64,000 bases of DNA from contig CM053264.1 of NCBI GenBank assembly GCA_028583405.1, positions 10,285,030 to 10,349,029 on the forward strand, given 5' to 3'. Origin of the DNA: Pogonophryne albipinna (taxonomy: Eukaryota > Chordata > Actinopteri > Perciformes > Artedidraconidae). How positions within the stretch are numbered: the stretch's first letter is position 1; each line of letters begins with the position of its first letter. The translations under genes were made by a program, and so were the position numbers. Below, piece after piece: positions 47,585 to 58,349 of this stretch. Under the pieces are notes generated by a model that did no database searches, was not told the DNA's origin, and worked only from the letters and a program-made list of their open reading frames with translations.

Positions 47585-48165
47585 TAACTATAAGCTTTAT
47601 CAAAAAGGAAGGTCTTAAGCGCACTCTTAAAAACGGATAGGGTGTCTGCCGCCCGAACACAAACTGGAAGCTGATTCCACAAATGTGGAGCTTGATAAGA
47701 AAAGGCTCTGGCTCCCATTGTACTTTTTTAGAGACTCTAGGAACAACCAACAACCCTGCATTCTTGGAACGCAATGCCCTAGTAGGACAGTAGGGTATAA
47801 TGAGTTCTTTAAGGTAAGATGGCGCCTGCCCATTAAGGGTTTTGTAGGCGAGAAGAAGAATTTTAAATTCTATCTTGGATAGAATTTAAAATTCTAAATG
47901 TTCTATAGGGAGCCAGTGTAAGGCAGCCAGAACAGGAGTAATGTGGTCCCTTTTCCTAACTCTGGTTAGTACACGAGCTGCAGCATTTTGAATCAGCTGA
48001 AGCGACTTGACTGACTTCTTGGTACACCCTGATAATAAGGAGTTACAATAATCCAGCCTTGAAGTAACAAATGCATGGACTAGTTTCTCTGCATCGTTTT
48101 GAGGCAAGATATGCCTGATTTTTGCAATGTTACGTAGATGGAAGTAGGCGGTCCTTGAAATTGAT
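47585..48165 (-). pseudogene. L2-type reverse transcriptase C-terminal remnant
   Basis: The end of a LINE ORF2. Visible in order on the minus strand: YFHLRNIAKIRHILPQNDAE, then AFVTSRLDYCNSLLSG, LQLIQNAAARVLTR, DHITPVLAALHWLPI, and in a shifted frame LRSKNAGLLVVPRVSKK. These are hallmark blocks of L2/CR1-group elements downstream of the catalytic RT core. The reading frame breaks at about 47885, where a small inverted duplication (47857-47895) lies, and again near 47730. The catalytic YADD-type box is not included, so no activity is possible. Confidence 0.85.
47857..47895. repeat. Perfect hairpin, 18-bp arms, 3-nt spacer
   Basis: AGAATTTTAAATTCTATC at 47857-47874 and its exact reverse complement at 47878-47895 enclose TTG. 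It lies within the L2 coding remnant where the frame breaks, suggesting a templated inverted duplication. Confidence 0.9.
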
Positions 48166-51100
48166 TTTCAAATCAGATTTGGCCCTTCTTGCCTGCAGCC
48201 TTTACCTTGGATTGCGGAGAGATACAGCTATATGTCTTCCATTAACTGGGTTAGCTTACTGTCTATTGTCTAACTTATTGTTAGTGACACAAGAATGAAT
48301 CTCGCAGTGACATGTTCTGGTCCGACTGAGACGTTGATCCCCCAAATTCAACTGTAATTACCTTTGTAAAAAATCAATTCGGCACCACTGTTTTGCACTG
48401 TGTGTCTTTAAGTTAAGGCATTAAGTGGACATGGTTTGGACAAGGCTTGCAACCTGGAAGTGTTCCTAGAGACAGTAATGTATGTGTGTATTTATAATAG
48501 TAAATGTCAGTGTGCACCGGGAAGATAAATACATCACACAGGGCAGAGAGAGAAATCAATATTCCTATCAGACTTCCTTCTTCCTTTCTTCCCTGCACCC
48601 CTCCCTTCATCTCTCCACCTCACCTGTGATTACCACTCCAAAGGAACCCCCTTTCTCAGCTGCGTCCACATCAAATCACATTACCATTTGATTAAAATGA
48701 ACATCATGTTCAATGCATGAGGCTGACGCTGACTGCTTTGGATGATCCAGTTGGGTGGGAGTGTATTTAAAATGAGGTGATTATATAAAATGTATTTAGC
48801 CCACATGTTGTTTGTCCTCTCTCTACTCTTCGAATTTAAAGAAAGCCACCTGAGAGATGAGCAGTGCCCACCATCCCCTTAGATCGTGTGTGCGCGGCTG
48901 CATGTGCGCAAAAAGCGAGTGTGTGGGTGACCATGCGTACAGTATGTGTGTGTAGGCGAGCGCGTGTGTGTGCATCTGTTTGGAATTGTGTCTGTGTGAG
49001 ATACCGCCGCTTCAGTGGGTGGCGTGTGCTAATGTGTGCCTTTGAGTATATGTGTGTGGGATGATCTTTGTTGCAGACTGGCTTTCTAACGGCACTGGAA
49101 GGAATACATCGACCAATTTTCAAAGGTGCAAACCAATTGAAGTGAAAAGGCTTTTCCTCAAATGTTCAACAGGAAGTTTTAAAAGAGCCTGTCCTTGGAA
49201 TAATAGACGTCTTTGTGAGAAAATTCAACCATAGGAGCGCCTCCTTTTATTTGGCTCACTAATTAAGACTCTTCTTATAAAGAGAGTGCGTATGGCAACT
49301 TTAAGTTACAGTATTTCCTTAGAATAGTTTCCAAGGGCAGCAAACTAACTTTTGCACTTCAGCACTAAGATGTCGCACAAAATCAATTAACGGACAAACA
49401 TGCAATGCCATTTAGAAGAATGAAAGCCCTATTCAGACAGGATTAGACGTTCAGGGGAAGGTGCTGCAATGCAACTTGTAAACATTATGGCTTTCAATCT
49501 GTGGAGCCATTCATTTAAGATAAATGATTGCTTGTGATTTCCTTGTGAAAAACAGCAATAATAATATTAGCTGTTGAGTTCATTGAGACAGTGCTCTTGA
49601 CCTTTTTGCAACCTCCAGGATTTAACACGTTCACAATTTGTTTTAATTATAACACCTCCTTTAATAACAGAGTCAATTACCAATCCCTCCATGTGTTCTT
49701 GCCTTTTTGAATCACATGACTTCCACACCCACCTGCACAGCTGCTGCCAATATCCTGTGTTATTTCTCTACCTGTCTTGTTTATTTTGGCTCGTGGACTT
49801 TTTCAACCGATTTGTCTGAGTAAAGTTGCTCAATGTTGCTGCAGAAGTTCTCCTAAACTATCTGGATAGTGTTGCCTAATCTTATACAAATAATGACAGG
49901 TGTTTTGGTACGTTGCAAAAATCATGAATCTTTCCAAATAAAAACAAGTATCTGTTAATTGATTGATTGATTAATTCCCTATTTGAGAATCCAGTCCCAG
50001 CTTCCTGACGTTCAGGTGTGTCGATTTTCTTCTACGACACAAACTGCAAGGGTGTTTTAAGAACAGAGAAAACTGTCATCAGAAAATAGACGGCCTGGAA
50101 TATACTGACAGCCTAAAATTGCCATAGAGCTATGATGCTTGAATATGGTTTATTTACGTGTTGGTAACTGATTGCTTATGTTGAAATGGGATTGCTTATA
50201 AGGCAACATTGTTCTGAGCTGGATCCATTGCTAAATATTCAGCACTTTTGATCTTTAAGTGATAAAAGAGGATGAGTTATTGTCTTAACTTGTCCGAAGT
50301 ACCTATTATCGGATGTAACCTGATTATGTGATTACACCAGAGTCCTTTATTGATTTATCTGTCTCTTTTTGCAGTGCTCTATATCGTCTATTCTGTTTTT
50401 TATTGGTTGTGTTGTATATCTGTCACCATTTAATCAGCATGGGCATTTTGTACAGTCAGTTTGAGTCATGTTGTCAAACATGTCAATCAAGCCAAGTTGC
50501 TCAGCCAAAACCATTGTTATGTTACAAGATCTCCCGTCAAAGCCTTTGTTTGCTGCATTGGAGGAAGTGAGTGGGGAGTGCAAGTTAGAAAACATTGGGC
50601 TGTATTTTATCTCTGGATTAATGGAAGTTAATGGAGCTATTTTTCATTGCAGAATCCGAAAAAACAACCCCCCAAAGCTTTTAGTGCTGCAAGTACCTCA
50701 ACAGCTAATAAATATCACTAATGAAGCATTCAATACTCTCATGGAAAAATTATGAGGACACTTTGTTAATTTTTGATATAATTGATGGTGCATCAACAAC
50801 AAATGCAGAGATAATTTAAATGAGAGCATTAATGTGTTTCAGGCATGTGACGTAAAGTGGGCCCCAGGCCTAGTGTTAGTGAATAAGTAGCTCCCTCCAG
50901 TCCGACCAATGATGCACCTTCCAGAAGACACTTCACTGCTAAACGCTCCAGTGGAGCTGCTCAGTGGCTAGAAGTGGAAGACTGTAGCTGAGCAGCTCCC
51001 AGCTGTGAATGTGTCTAGCTGTATGAATGTGAAGCAAGGCGTTGACAGGGAAAGCGTCCATGCTCAGCGAATCTAAATGAGTAAGGCTGTGGAAACTTAA

Positions 51101-53059
51101 GTGTGGCTACATCTCTGGAATTTAAATGACACATTAAACGATGCATCAAAAGAAAAATATTGATTAAAATCCAACATTAGGGCTAAATATTTTCTAATTT
51201 GAGAACCACTACAGGACATTCTTCAAATTCATCCATTTTAGGGACCATTATAATTTCCCTGATCAGTGGGCTCCACAGGCTATAAAAAATGATAGAAAAA
51301 TGCTCCAAACGATGGATTAGTCAAATCTGAAACACTTAACACTATTGTCCCTACGCAGATATTATAAACAGCATGTCACAGCACAGTTATCCTTCTCTCT
51401 GTGGTGCTTCATTAAGAATAATTGGCCAAATGTCACCATGTTGCACAGCCATTACATCAGCAATAGTAGCAGTAATTGGGAGGAGGTTTGCCTGCGAGAA
51501 GAAGGTTACCCTTTCTAATAGGGAGGTTGGCTAACTTCAAGCTCCACTCCTGAATATAAATATATAAACTAAATGCCTCAGAATGCACTGAAGCACTGAA
51601 TTGCTTGTTTGAGTCGGACACAAAAGGCTTCGGTACCGGAGTACAGCAGTGAAGATGGAGGCGTGTCACATCAGATTCAATAATGAGCCCAACATGGTGC
51701 TAAAACTACACAAACAGTGTCTGGATGACACCAGGAAGCTTCTATTCTGCTAATGCTGGAACATGAAAGGAGAGGAGAGCTTTCCTTGAAAATAATATAA
51801 AGGGTGGAAAAAAGTCAGTTTGTGGAACTGCACTGGAGATGCAATAATGAGATCAGCTGATCAGTTTTGCTGTTTCTGTGGAATGCCAAGACTTTGTTCT
51901 GTCACTAAAGGAGGCTCAGTGTTGCAAAGTGTCATTCAAAACATCACACGACCATAGTTGGATGCAAAAATATGTGGACGCTCATTCTAACTGTGCTGAG
52001 CTGCCTCAGAAACACCCTAGAAAGCATCCATGCAATCTGTAACAACATCAGCGACTGGGCCCTCAATGGGATCCATGCCATCAAGCGCTGCTGTTTTGAA
52101 ATGGAAACGACTTGGAGCAGCAGCAGCAGCTCAGCCATGAAGCTACACAAGGCCACACAAGCTGAAGTACTTTGTGTGTCTACAGTTGCAACACCCACTT
52201 CACAGTTTCAAGCATACTCAAGAAACAACATCAGCACAAGATGTGTCCATCAGTTTCTTAATAACATGGGTTTCCAGCTCTTAGCAGTAACGCATGCATA
52301 GTCTACTACTCAGGACTAGAGATCTTCACTTTTTGCCTAAACCAGATATGTGTACTTTCATTAGAAAAAAAAAACTAAGCAAACTAGGAGGTAAAGTAGC
52401 GCCATACCACTTTCAAATGTGTGCTCCAAGCTACTAATAATGGCCACTTAATGGACTGATAACATATCATTACACAGGCGGATGGATTGTAAACCTAAAT
52501 GTATCAAACATGGTTGTAAAAGATTAAACAATGGATGCATAGTATCTGCATCATCCATACTGTTTAACATCAACATAGCTTTCCTAAAAATCCCTCTGTG
52601 GTGGATCAGCACAAATGCAAATATAAAGCAGCTGTTTTCCACTCGGATGTCTAACTAAAACATTATTATTCATACCTCTTCACTTGACCAAAAAAAGCAG
52701 GAAGTGCAATTGTATACAAAACAGGACACAGACTCCATCCCTGGCAGCAGATTCTGGGGCAGCGCTAATTCAAACAGTAAGAACAAAACAAAAAAATGGC
52801 TTCTTGGCCCTCCGCCTGCTAACCAGGCCAGGCAGAATGACTTGAAGCACACTCCAATAGCTGTTTCCAGCCTTTAGAATATCACTCCTATATGTATGAG
52901 GGGGATAGCTGGCAGGCAGATGATCTGATGAAGGGAAGTGAATGTAGCACCTAAAAATAACAACAAACGATTCACAGTCCAGGCGACAGTTAGCTCATTT
53001 TTAGATGCAAATCAGCTTTTTTATTCCGGAAGGTTCTAGCTTTTAGCAGCACTATGATT
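48166..53059. other. No recognised gene
   Basis: No exon or repeat family recognised. 48881-48985 is GT/GC-rich with alternating purine-pyrimidine character. A short (AGC)5 run lies at about 52117-52131. A 12-bp-stem hairpin is at 50953-50999. Confidence 0.4.
50953..50999. repeat. Inverted repeat, 12-bp arms, 23-nt loop
   Basis: GGAGCTGCTCAG at 50953-50964 pairs exactly with CTGAGCAGCTCC at 50988-50999. The surroundings (50870-51075) are GC-richer than the neighbourhood and may be a decayed SINE; this is a weak impression only. Confidence 0.6.
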
Positions 53060-53530
53060 AAGACCAGTGAAATCGGGAGGATTTCAAAACCACCGCGGGA
53101 GGGGGGGGGGTGCTCGTGGATCGCCGGAGCTGTATTGGATTAACATTAACTAACATGCTTATTGTAGTTGTAAGTGCACTGCCTTGCAGCCTGGAGCACC
53201 ATCCTTGATGGAGCATATGCGTGGGCTGGACCTGTATTTTACAGGAAAGGAGTGAGCAGAGGGTCGAGTTGTCCATTCTTGTTCTGTTTTCTGTGACTCT
53301 TCCTCACCCCCTCTCAGACTTTCAGTTGCGCGCGCTACTAAAGAGACGCGTTACCATGGAAACCAAACAATGGTGTAGCTGTATTAAAGTCCGAGTGGAA
53401 ACAGTCCTGAGTAAATCTGATTTGGTCAGAAATCGGGAGAAATGCGGGAGAAATATGACCCCGGGAGGACACCGGGAGAGGGCAATGAAATCGGGAGTCT
53501 CCCGCGAAAATCGAGAGGGTTGGCAAGTAT
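53060..53530. repeat. CGGGAG-rich dispersed repeat, probable DNA transposon
   Basis: The block has recurring CGGGAG words (ATCGGGAGGATTTC at 53071, AATCGGGAGAAATGCGGGAG at 53431, and again at 53460-53505) and ends GAGGGTTGGCAAGTATG. The reverse complement of that end, CATACTTGCCAACCCTC, is a terminus I remember from dispersed DNA-transposon repeats in fish. The left end is not resolved. A G-run at 53100-53110 lies near it. No coding remnant recognised. Confidence 0.4.
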
Positions 53531-54541
53531 GGGTTCAGCACTGCTGCATTCATTGGCAACTTGGTATTTGAAGAATTGTCGTGTGGGTAGAAAATCCAAG
53601 ATAATTCATAATAGGAGAAATGGAGATTGTCTTCATGACAAATGTATGCAAAGAACTAGAGGTTAGAACTCAATTGCAATGCGTTTAAAGATGTAAAAGT
53701 TGAAAAGCTACAGAAGATGCATACTATTGAATGGTGTTTAATGTTTGCGATATGACTAGCTCTGGGTGCAGGAGACGTACTGCTGCTTTGCTGAGTTGTG
53801 GTTTAGCTATAAACTTGACGGTGGCTTTGCTGATTACTTCCACGTGAGCTTGTTCCTGCTGTGCAATGTGGCATTTCTCCCAAAAAGTCTAGTGACACTT
53901 TGGGAGCAATTCTGCTTACGTTGATATGTATACAAAGTAAGTAAACTAGAGAAGAATAAGCACACTGCAGTTATTTATTCTTTTCTCTGCATCATCATCA
54001 TCTGAGAGGAAGAAATTCCTTTTCCATCTTGGGCAATCATTTCAACTCATGCTGCTGTATAAATATATGCCACTGTTTAATAAAGTCATAATATCATCTT
54101 CCTTTGAGAGGAAGTGGAGGTAGGGGGAGGCAAATGGAAGTTATTGTATTGGATAATTTTGCACAAGGTAATGTGAGGTGACAACCTGGTGTGTGCCGCC
54201 TGAGTGCCTCAGGAGAAGAAACCGTCTCTGGGTTAAGTATCTCTGCTTCCACTGGCTGTAAAGCTTGTCAGATTATTAACGATGCTTTATTTGAATCTAT
54301 TAGATGGCAGAACAAACAAGGCTGTAAATCCACACGCTATCTGTCAGACAAAACAGGAGGCAGACACACACACCTTGGTGACTGACAAGGGCACACAAGA
54401 TGTTGCATGTTGTTGCAGTTTTGACGTGTGTAGGAAAACCTCCCACAGGTGCAGGAATCCGTTCCAAGCCCTGTTGTGTTTTCGGGGGGAAATGCTGACA
54501 GGTTGAAAAGGAAACCATTGAAATGTTAATTTAAGGAAGTT
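53531..54541. other. No recognised gene
   Basis: About 1 kb of unremarkable sequence before the second Rex3 insertion. Confidence 0.45.
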
Positions 54542-54553
54542 AACTCAAATAAT

Positions 54554-55451
54554 ACATATAATAATACGTGGATCGGATTTCGAGGCGTAGTCATGGGGGA
54601 GGGGGTCTGCAGTTCGGTGGACTAAGGATTGCACCACTGCTTTTTGCAGATGATGTGGTCCTGATGGCTTAATCGGTCTGCGACCTTCAGCACTCACTGG
54701 ATCGGTTCGCAACCGAGTGAAGCGGCTGGGATGACGATCAGCACCTCCAAATCTGAGGCCATGGTTCTCAGCAGGAAACCGATGGACTGTCCACTCCAAG
54801 TAGGGAATGAGTCCTTACCCCAAGTGAAGGAGTTCAAGTATCTCGGGGTCTTGTTCTCGAGTGAGGGAACAATGGAGCGTGAGATGGGCCGGAGAATCAG
54901 AGCAGCGGGAGCGGTACTGCAGTCGCTTTACCGCACCGTTGTGACGAAAAGGGAGCTGAGCCAGAAGGCAAAGCTCTCTGTCTACCGGGCCATTTTCGTT
55001 CCTACCCTCACCTATGGTCATGAAGGATGGGTCATGACCGAAAGAACGAGATCGCGGATACAAGCGGCCGAGATGGGTTGTCTCCGCAGGGTGGCTGGCG
55101 TCTCCCTTAGGGATAAGGTGAGAAGTTCGGTCATCCGGGAGGGACTCGGAGTTGAGCCGCTCCTCCTTCGCGTCGAAAGGAGCCAGTTGAGGTGGTTCGG
55201 GCACCTAGTTAGGATGCCACCTGGGCGCCTCCCTAGGGAGGTGTTCCAGGCACGTCCAGCTGGGAAGAGACCAAGGGGTAGACCTAGGACCAGGTGGAGG
55301 GATTATATCTCTTCGCTGGCCTGGGAGCGCCTTGGGATCCCCCAGTCAGAGCTGGTTGATGTCACCAGGGAAAAGAAAGTTTGGGGCTCTCTGCTGGAAC
55401 TGCTACCCCCGCGACCCGACCACGGATAAGCGGGAGAAGATGGATGGATGG
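54554..55451 (+). mobile_element. Rex3: Rex3-type RTE LINE, 5'-truncated copy 2
   Basis: A plus-strand copy holding only the 3' part of the element: the RT palm from just before the FADD box to the end of the ORF, then the GATG tail (55437-55451). A perfect 12-bp target-site duplication, AACTCAAATAAT, flanks it at 54542-54553 and 55452-55463. In the overlap with the copy at 23807-26065 I count by eye about eight substitutions in roughly 365 bases, so the two belong to one young subfamily. Five-prime truncation is the usual outcome of target-primed reverse transcription. Confidence 0.92.
54567..55429 (+). pseudogene. Rex3 reverse transcriptase C-terminal remnant
   Basis: The catalytic FADD box is at 54643-54654, followed by VVLMA and a stop (TAA at 54670-54672) where the other copy has serine. 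A 2-base deletion near 54720 shifts the frame. From 54731 the frame is open for 232 codons to the natural end: STSKSEAMVLSRKPMDCPLQ, EFKYLGVLFSSEGTMEREMG, YRTVVTKRELSQKAKLSVYR, TYGHEGWVMTERTRSRIQAA, VERSQLRWFGHLVRMPPGRL, RPRGRPRTRWRDYISSLAWE, LLPPRPDHG. These are the conserved thumb and C-terminal blocks of RTE reverse transcriptases. The endonuclease and the first RT motifs are missing through truncation. Confidence 0.9.
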
Positions 55452-55463
55452 AACTCAAATAAT

Positions 55464-56510
55464 TGCTGCACATCATTACATGTATAACAACAACAAATTA
55501 ACTCAAATGCAAAAAAAAGTGCTGTAGTGATTGAATGTTGGATAAGTATCATCGTATACCTTAGGTTTCACTTGCATGACCTTAAGCTTCATTTTTTAGG
55601 TTCACATCTGTCATTCGTCTATTTTAGTATATATCCGTGAGACAGCCTTGCATTTCCCTTAAAAGTTGGTTGCGACCAAAATATAGCTTAAAGAAAACCA
55701 AAAAGTGGCCTTATGTTAATCAAATGGCCATTAAAAGTCTTAAGGCTTATGTTTTTCTGTCTGCGACATTAACCACATTATTAAAACAGCTTTAGATTCA
55801 TGTTTTCAAGGGCAGTGTTAATCCACAATTGTATTATTCTGTAAAAAGATCAATAGCCGGATATACACTTAAAAATAAGCACTCTTATGAATCCCTTTAC
55901 CGACACATTAAAACCAGCCTTGCGATAAAGGGTGTGTGATCAACACAAGCCAAAACAGGAAGATTTATTACAGCTAATTATTATCATGACCCTGGAAAGG
56001 ATTAATGGAATATAAAAACTGCACAAATAGGAATCAGATGTTTTACATGTGCTCATGAAATGTGCACATGTAGGAGATGTAACAAAGCCACATTCAATGA
56101 TTATCTTAAAGACAAATGTGAATACACACCAGCATTTTCTCACTCTTTGATCTCGACAAAGGCTTTATCAGTGTTTTCGTTCATGGTATTAGTATCATCT
56201 CAAGTATGTTCTGGCTGTCGACCAGGGCGTGGCAATCTTATGTTTCTTCTGAAATCATAAATAGAAGATGCACGTCAGACAAATAACTGATCGCCACAAC
56301 TGATAAATGCCAGACTTAAAAGAGTGTAACCCTTTTGGATTGAGAGAAACTGGTTTCAGTGTTGATAAGGATTGCCCTCGATCCTTCCTGTGAATAAAAA
56401 AACATGCCAAAAGATACAAACAAACGCAGTGTAGTTGCAGCATTGGCAGGAATTCATTTATCCTTTCAGTTTGGCTGCTCATCCAGGTCTGAGTTTCGGG
56501 GGTCTCACAC
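55464..56510. other. No recognised gene
   Basis: About 1 kb of AT-rich sequence with no recognised feature. Confidence 0.45.
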
Positions 56511-56580
56511 TCCAGCCACATCCTCGTGCTCTTCCTGGGGGATCCCGAGGTGGTTCAAGGACAGCTGGGGGAAGAAATCA
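56511..56580 (-). mobile_element. Possible old RTE fragment
   Basis: CTTCCTGGGGGATCCCGAGG followed by TGGTTCAAGGACAGCTGGG parallels the reverse complement of the end of the Rex3 ORF (55315-55350 region, ACTGGGGGATCCCAAGGCGC then TCCCAGGCCAGC). The similarity is short and diverged; it may be a decayed RTE relic or coincidence. Confidence 0.3.
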
Positions 56581-57959
56581 CCGCCACAGGGTACACTCTC
56601 CTGTCAGACCAGCCCCAAACATCTCAACAGGGAGGAGACTTGATCAAAAGTGAAAAAGCACTTGACTGTTCCCTCAACTGGGAAATAGGAAGCTGCTCTA
56701 CTCTAAGCTCTCTCATAAGATAAAGAACTGAATTATCTATGTGTGCAGTATTTTAAGACGGCTCAATAACTGCTGGGGCACTGTCGTTTTTGGCAAATGC
56801 TAATCAGACACAGCTAATTGTAGGGATTATTTTCAGCTGCAGATTGATATTAATGAGAATGTGTAGCACCAGAAGAGTGAATTTAGATTAAACAAAAAAC
56901 ACATTTCAACCCCTATATTTGTCGTTATAAAAAGCACGTTATCTAAAGATGTGTAAATCACCAGAGCATATTTTTGCGATATGTTGAGTATTGAAATAAT
57001 ATATATTGCAATTTTTTCGATATCAATTATGATCAATACTGCTGACTTTTGGAGATTGCTACTTGGCATCCGTGTGCTGATTATTAGCAAACACGAACAG
57101 GGATATAGCTGAAGACACAGTATGTTTGTTTAGTAATCAAAACAATGATTTATCTCATTACCAACACATGCCAACAGCACTACTGTACCAAACAACATCC
57201 CACGATGTTCAAAACTGCATCTGCATGCAAGGTAAGAAATGATACGTGCATTTAATTCATCGAAGTTTATCTCCAGTGACAAGTGATCCTGCCTTAAAGC
57301 CTGCTTGGTGGCTGTAGAGAGTCCCAGATAATGTTGTGAATAATTTATGAAACAATGCCAGTGCCTTTTCATAATGACTTCAAATGGACATCAGCCAAGC
57401 GTTAAATGACAGGGATTAATCTACTTTAGAAATAATAGTCCTAATGGGATATTGAATCCTCTGGGACACAGCCCAGCTTGGGAACCAACTGTGACACATT
57501 TACCTTCAGAGTGCAGTGACCCTAACAAAACACGATTAAAAAAAGTTCAGAGTGTTAAGAAGTTCACTGCCTTTGTTCAATATGCAATATTTATCAAATG
57601 TGGGCTGGTTGTGTGACCTCAGAATTGCCTTGGGATTTCTTCCAGAAGTGAAGATGGGTAAAGCCAAGGTAAACAGTTGAATACACACTTTTAATAACAC
57701 TGGTGCCGTGGCACATCTCAGTGGTTGAGATCTTGCAGTACTTGCAAGCAGACATGTTATTTAAACAACACTGAAATTAATGTGCAATTAAAAGCTTTAT
57801 AGGTAGTGCCATTTGCTGACTGGTTGAACTGCACTTTCATAAACAAATGCCATTTCTCAAACGCAAACTACGTAGATGGTGTCCTGGAAAAACCTACTTT
57901 GACGACACAAATCTTTGATGTTACTGCCAGCTTATAGCATATCTCAGAGAATTCAAAGG
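56581..57959. other. No recognised gene
   Basis: AT-rich sequence with no recognised feature. Confidence 0.45.
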
Positions 57960-58349
57960 TTAAAGGTGGGGTAGGTAAGTTTGAGAAACCGGCTCGAGAT
58001 ACACTTTTTGTTATATTCCATGGAATGCTCTTAACATCCCGATAGCAATGAATATCTGAAGTGCTTTGACAAAAAATCCATAAAAAAAATTCATCTGTGG
58101 AAGCCGTGGCGCTGTAAAAAGCACGACCAATCATCTGAGCCGACCCGGCTAAAGTAACTGGATGGCCTACCTGCCTGTCAGCCTTCCATCTGTGCACAAA
58201 CTTATCTCGTGCCCTCATTGGTCATGTGCGCGTTCGTGTGTGTTGGAGGAGGGGCTCTGTAAGGAAGTGGCAGATTTTTTCCGGTTGTGTATTTTCAAAT
58301 TCTACCGCACTCGAGCTGGTTTCTCCAAAATTACCTACCCCACCTTTAA
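57960..58349. mobile_element. TTAA-flanked MITE, 382 bp (Kolobok/T2-like)
   Basis: TTAA at 57960-57963 and 58346-58349 flanks an element of 382 bp (57964-58345). The terminal inverted repeats are 35-36 bp with three differences, counting one indel: the left begins AGGTGGGGTAGGTAAG and ends GGCTCGAG; the right is its mirror, ending in CCTACCCCACCT. As with the 2333 element, the TTAAAGG start and TTAA duplication fit a Kolobok/T2-type non-autonomous transposon, with piggyBac the alternative. No coding frame is present. The two elements share no sequence beyond the first eight bases, so they are different families. Confidence 0.85.

Larger units (their letters stand above)
46926..48165 (-). mobile_element. 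L2-type LINE, 5'-truncated
   Basis: A non-LTR retrotransposon on the minus strand: the C-terminal end of reverse transcriptase (48165 to about 47585), then about 650 bp of 3' UTR, then an (ATTG)n tail at 46926-46951. Its last 160 bp are nearly identical to 1-173, so the family was probably active recently. A 15-bp unit in the 3' UTR is present four times (47041-47100). Upstream of 48165 the sequence no longer resembles the element, as expected for 5' truncation during target-primed reverse transcription. I found no certain target-site duplication. Confidence 0.82.

Noticed and set aside
49948..49975. TTGATTGATTGATTAATT as another L2 tail
   Set aside because: Only a short ATTG run without the conserved L2 3' block next to it.
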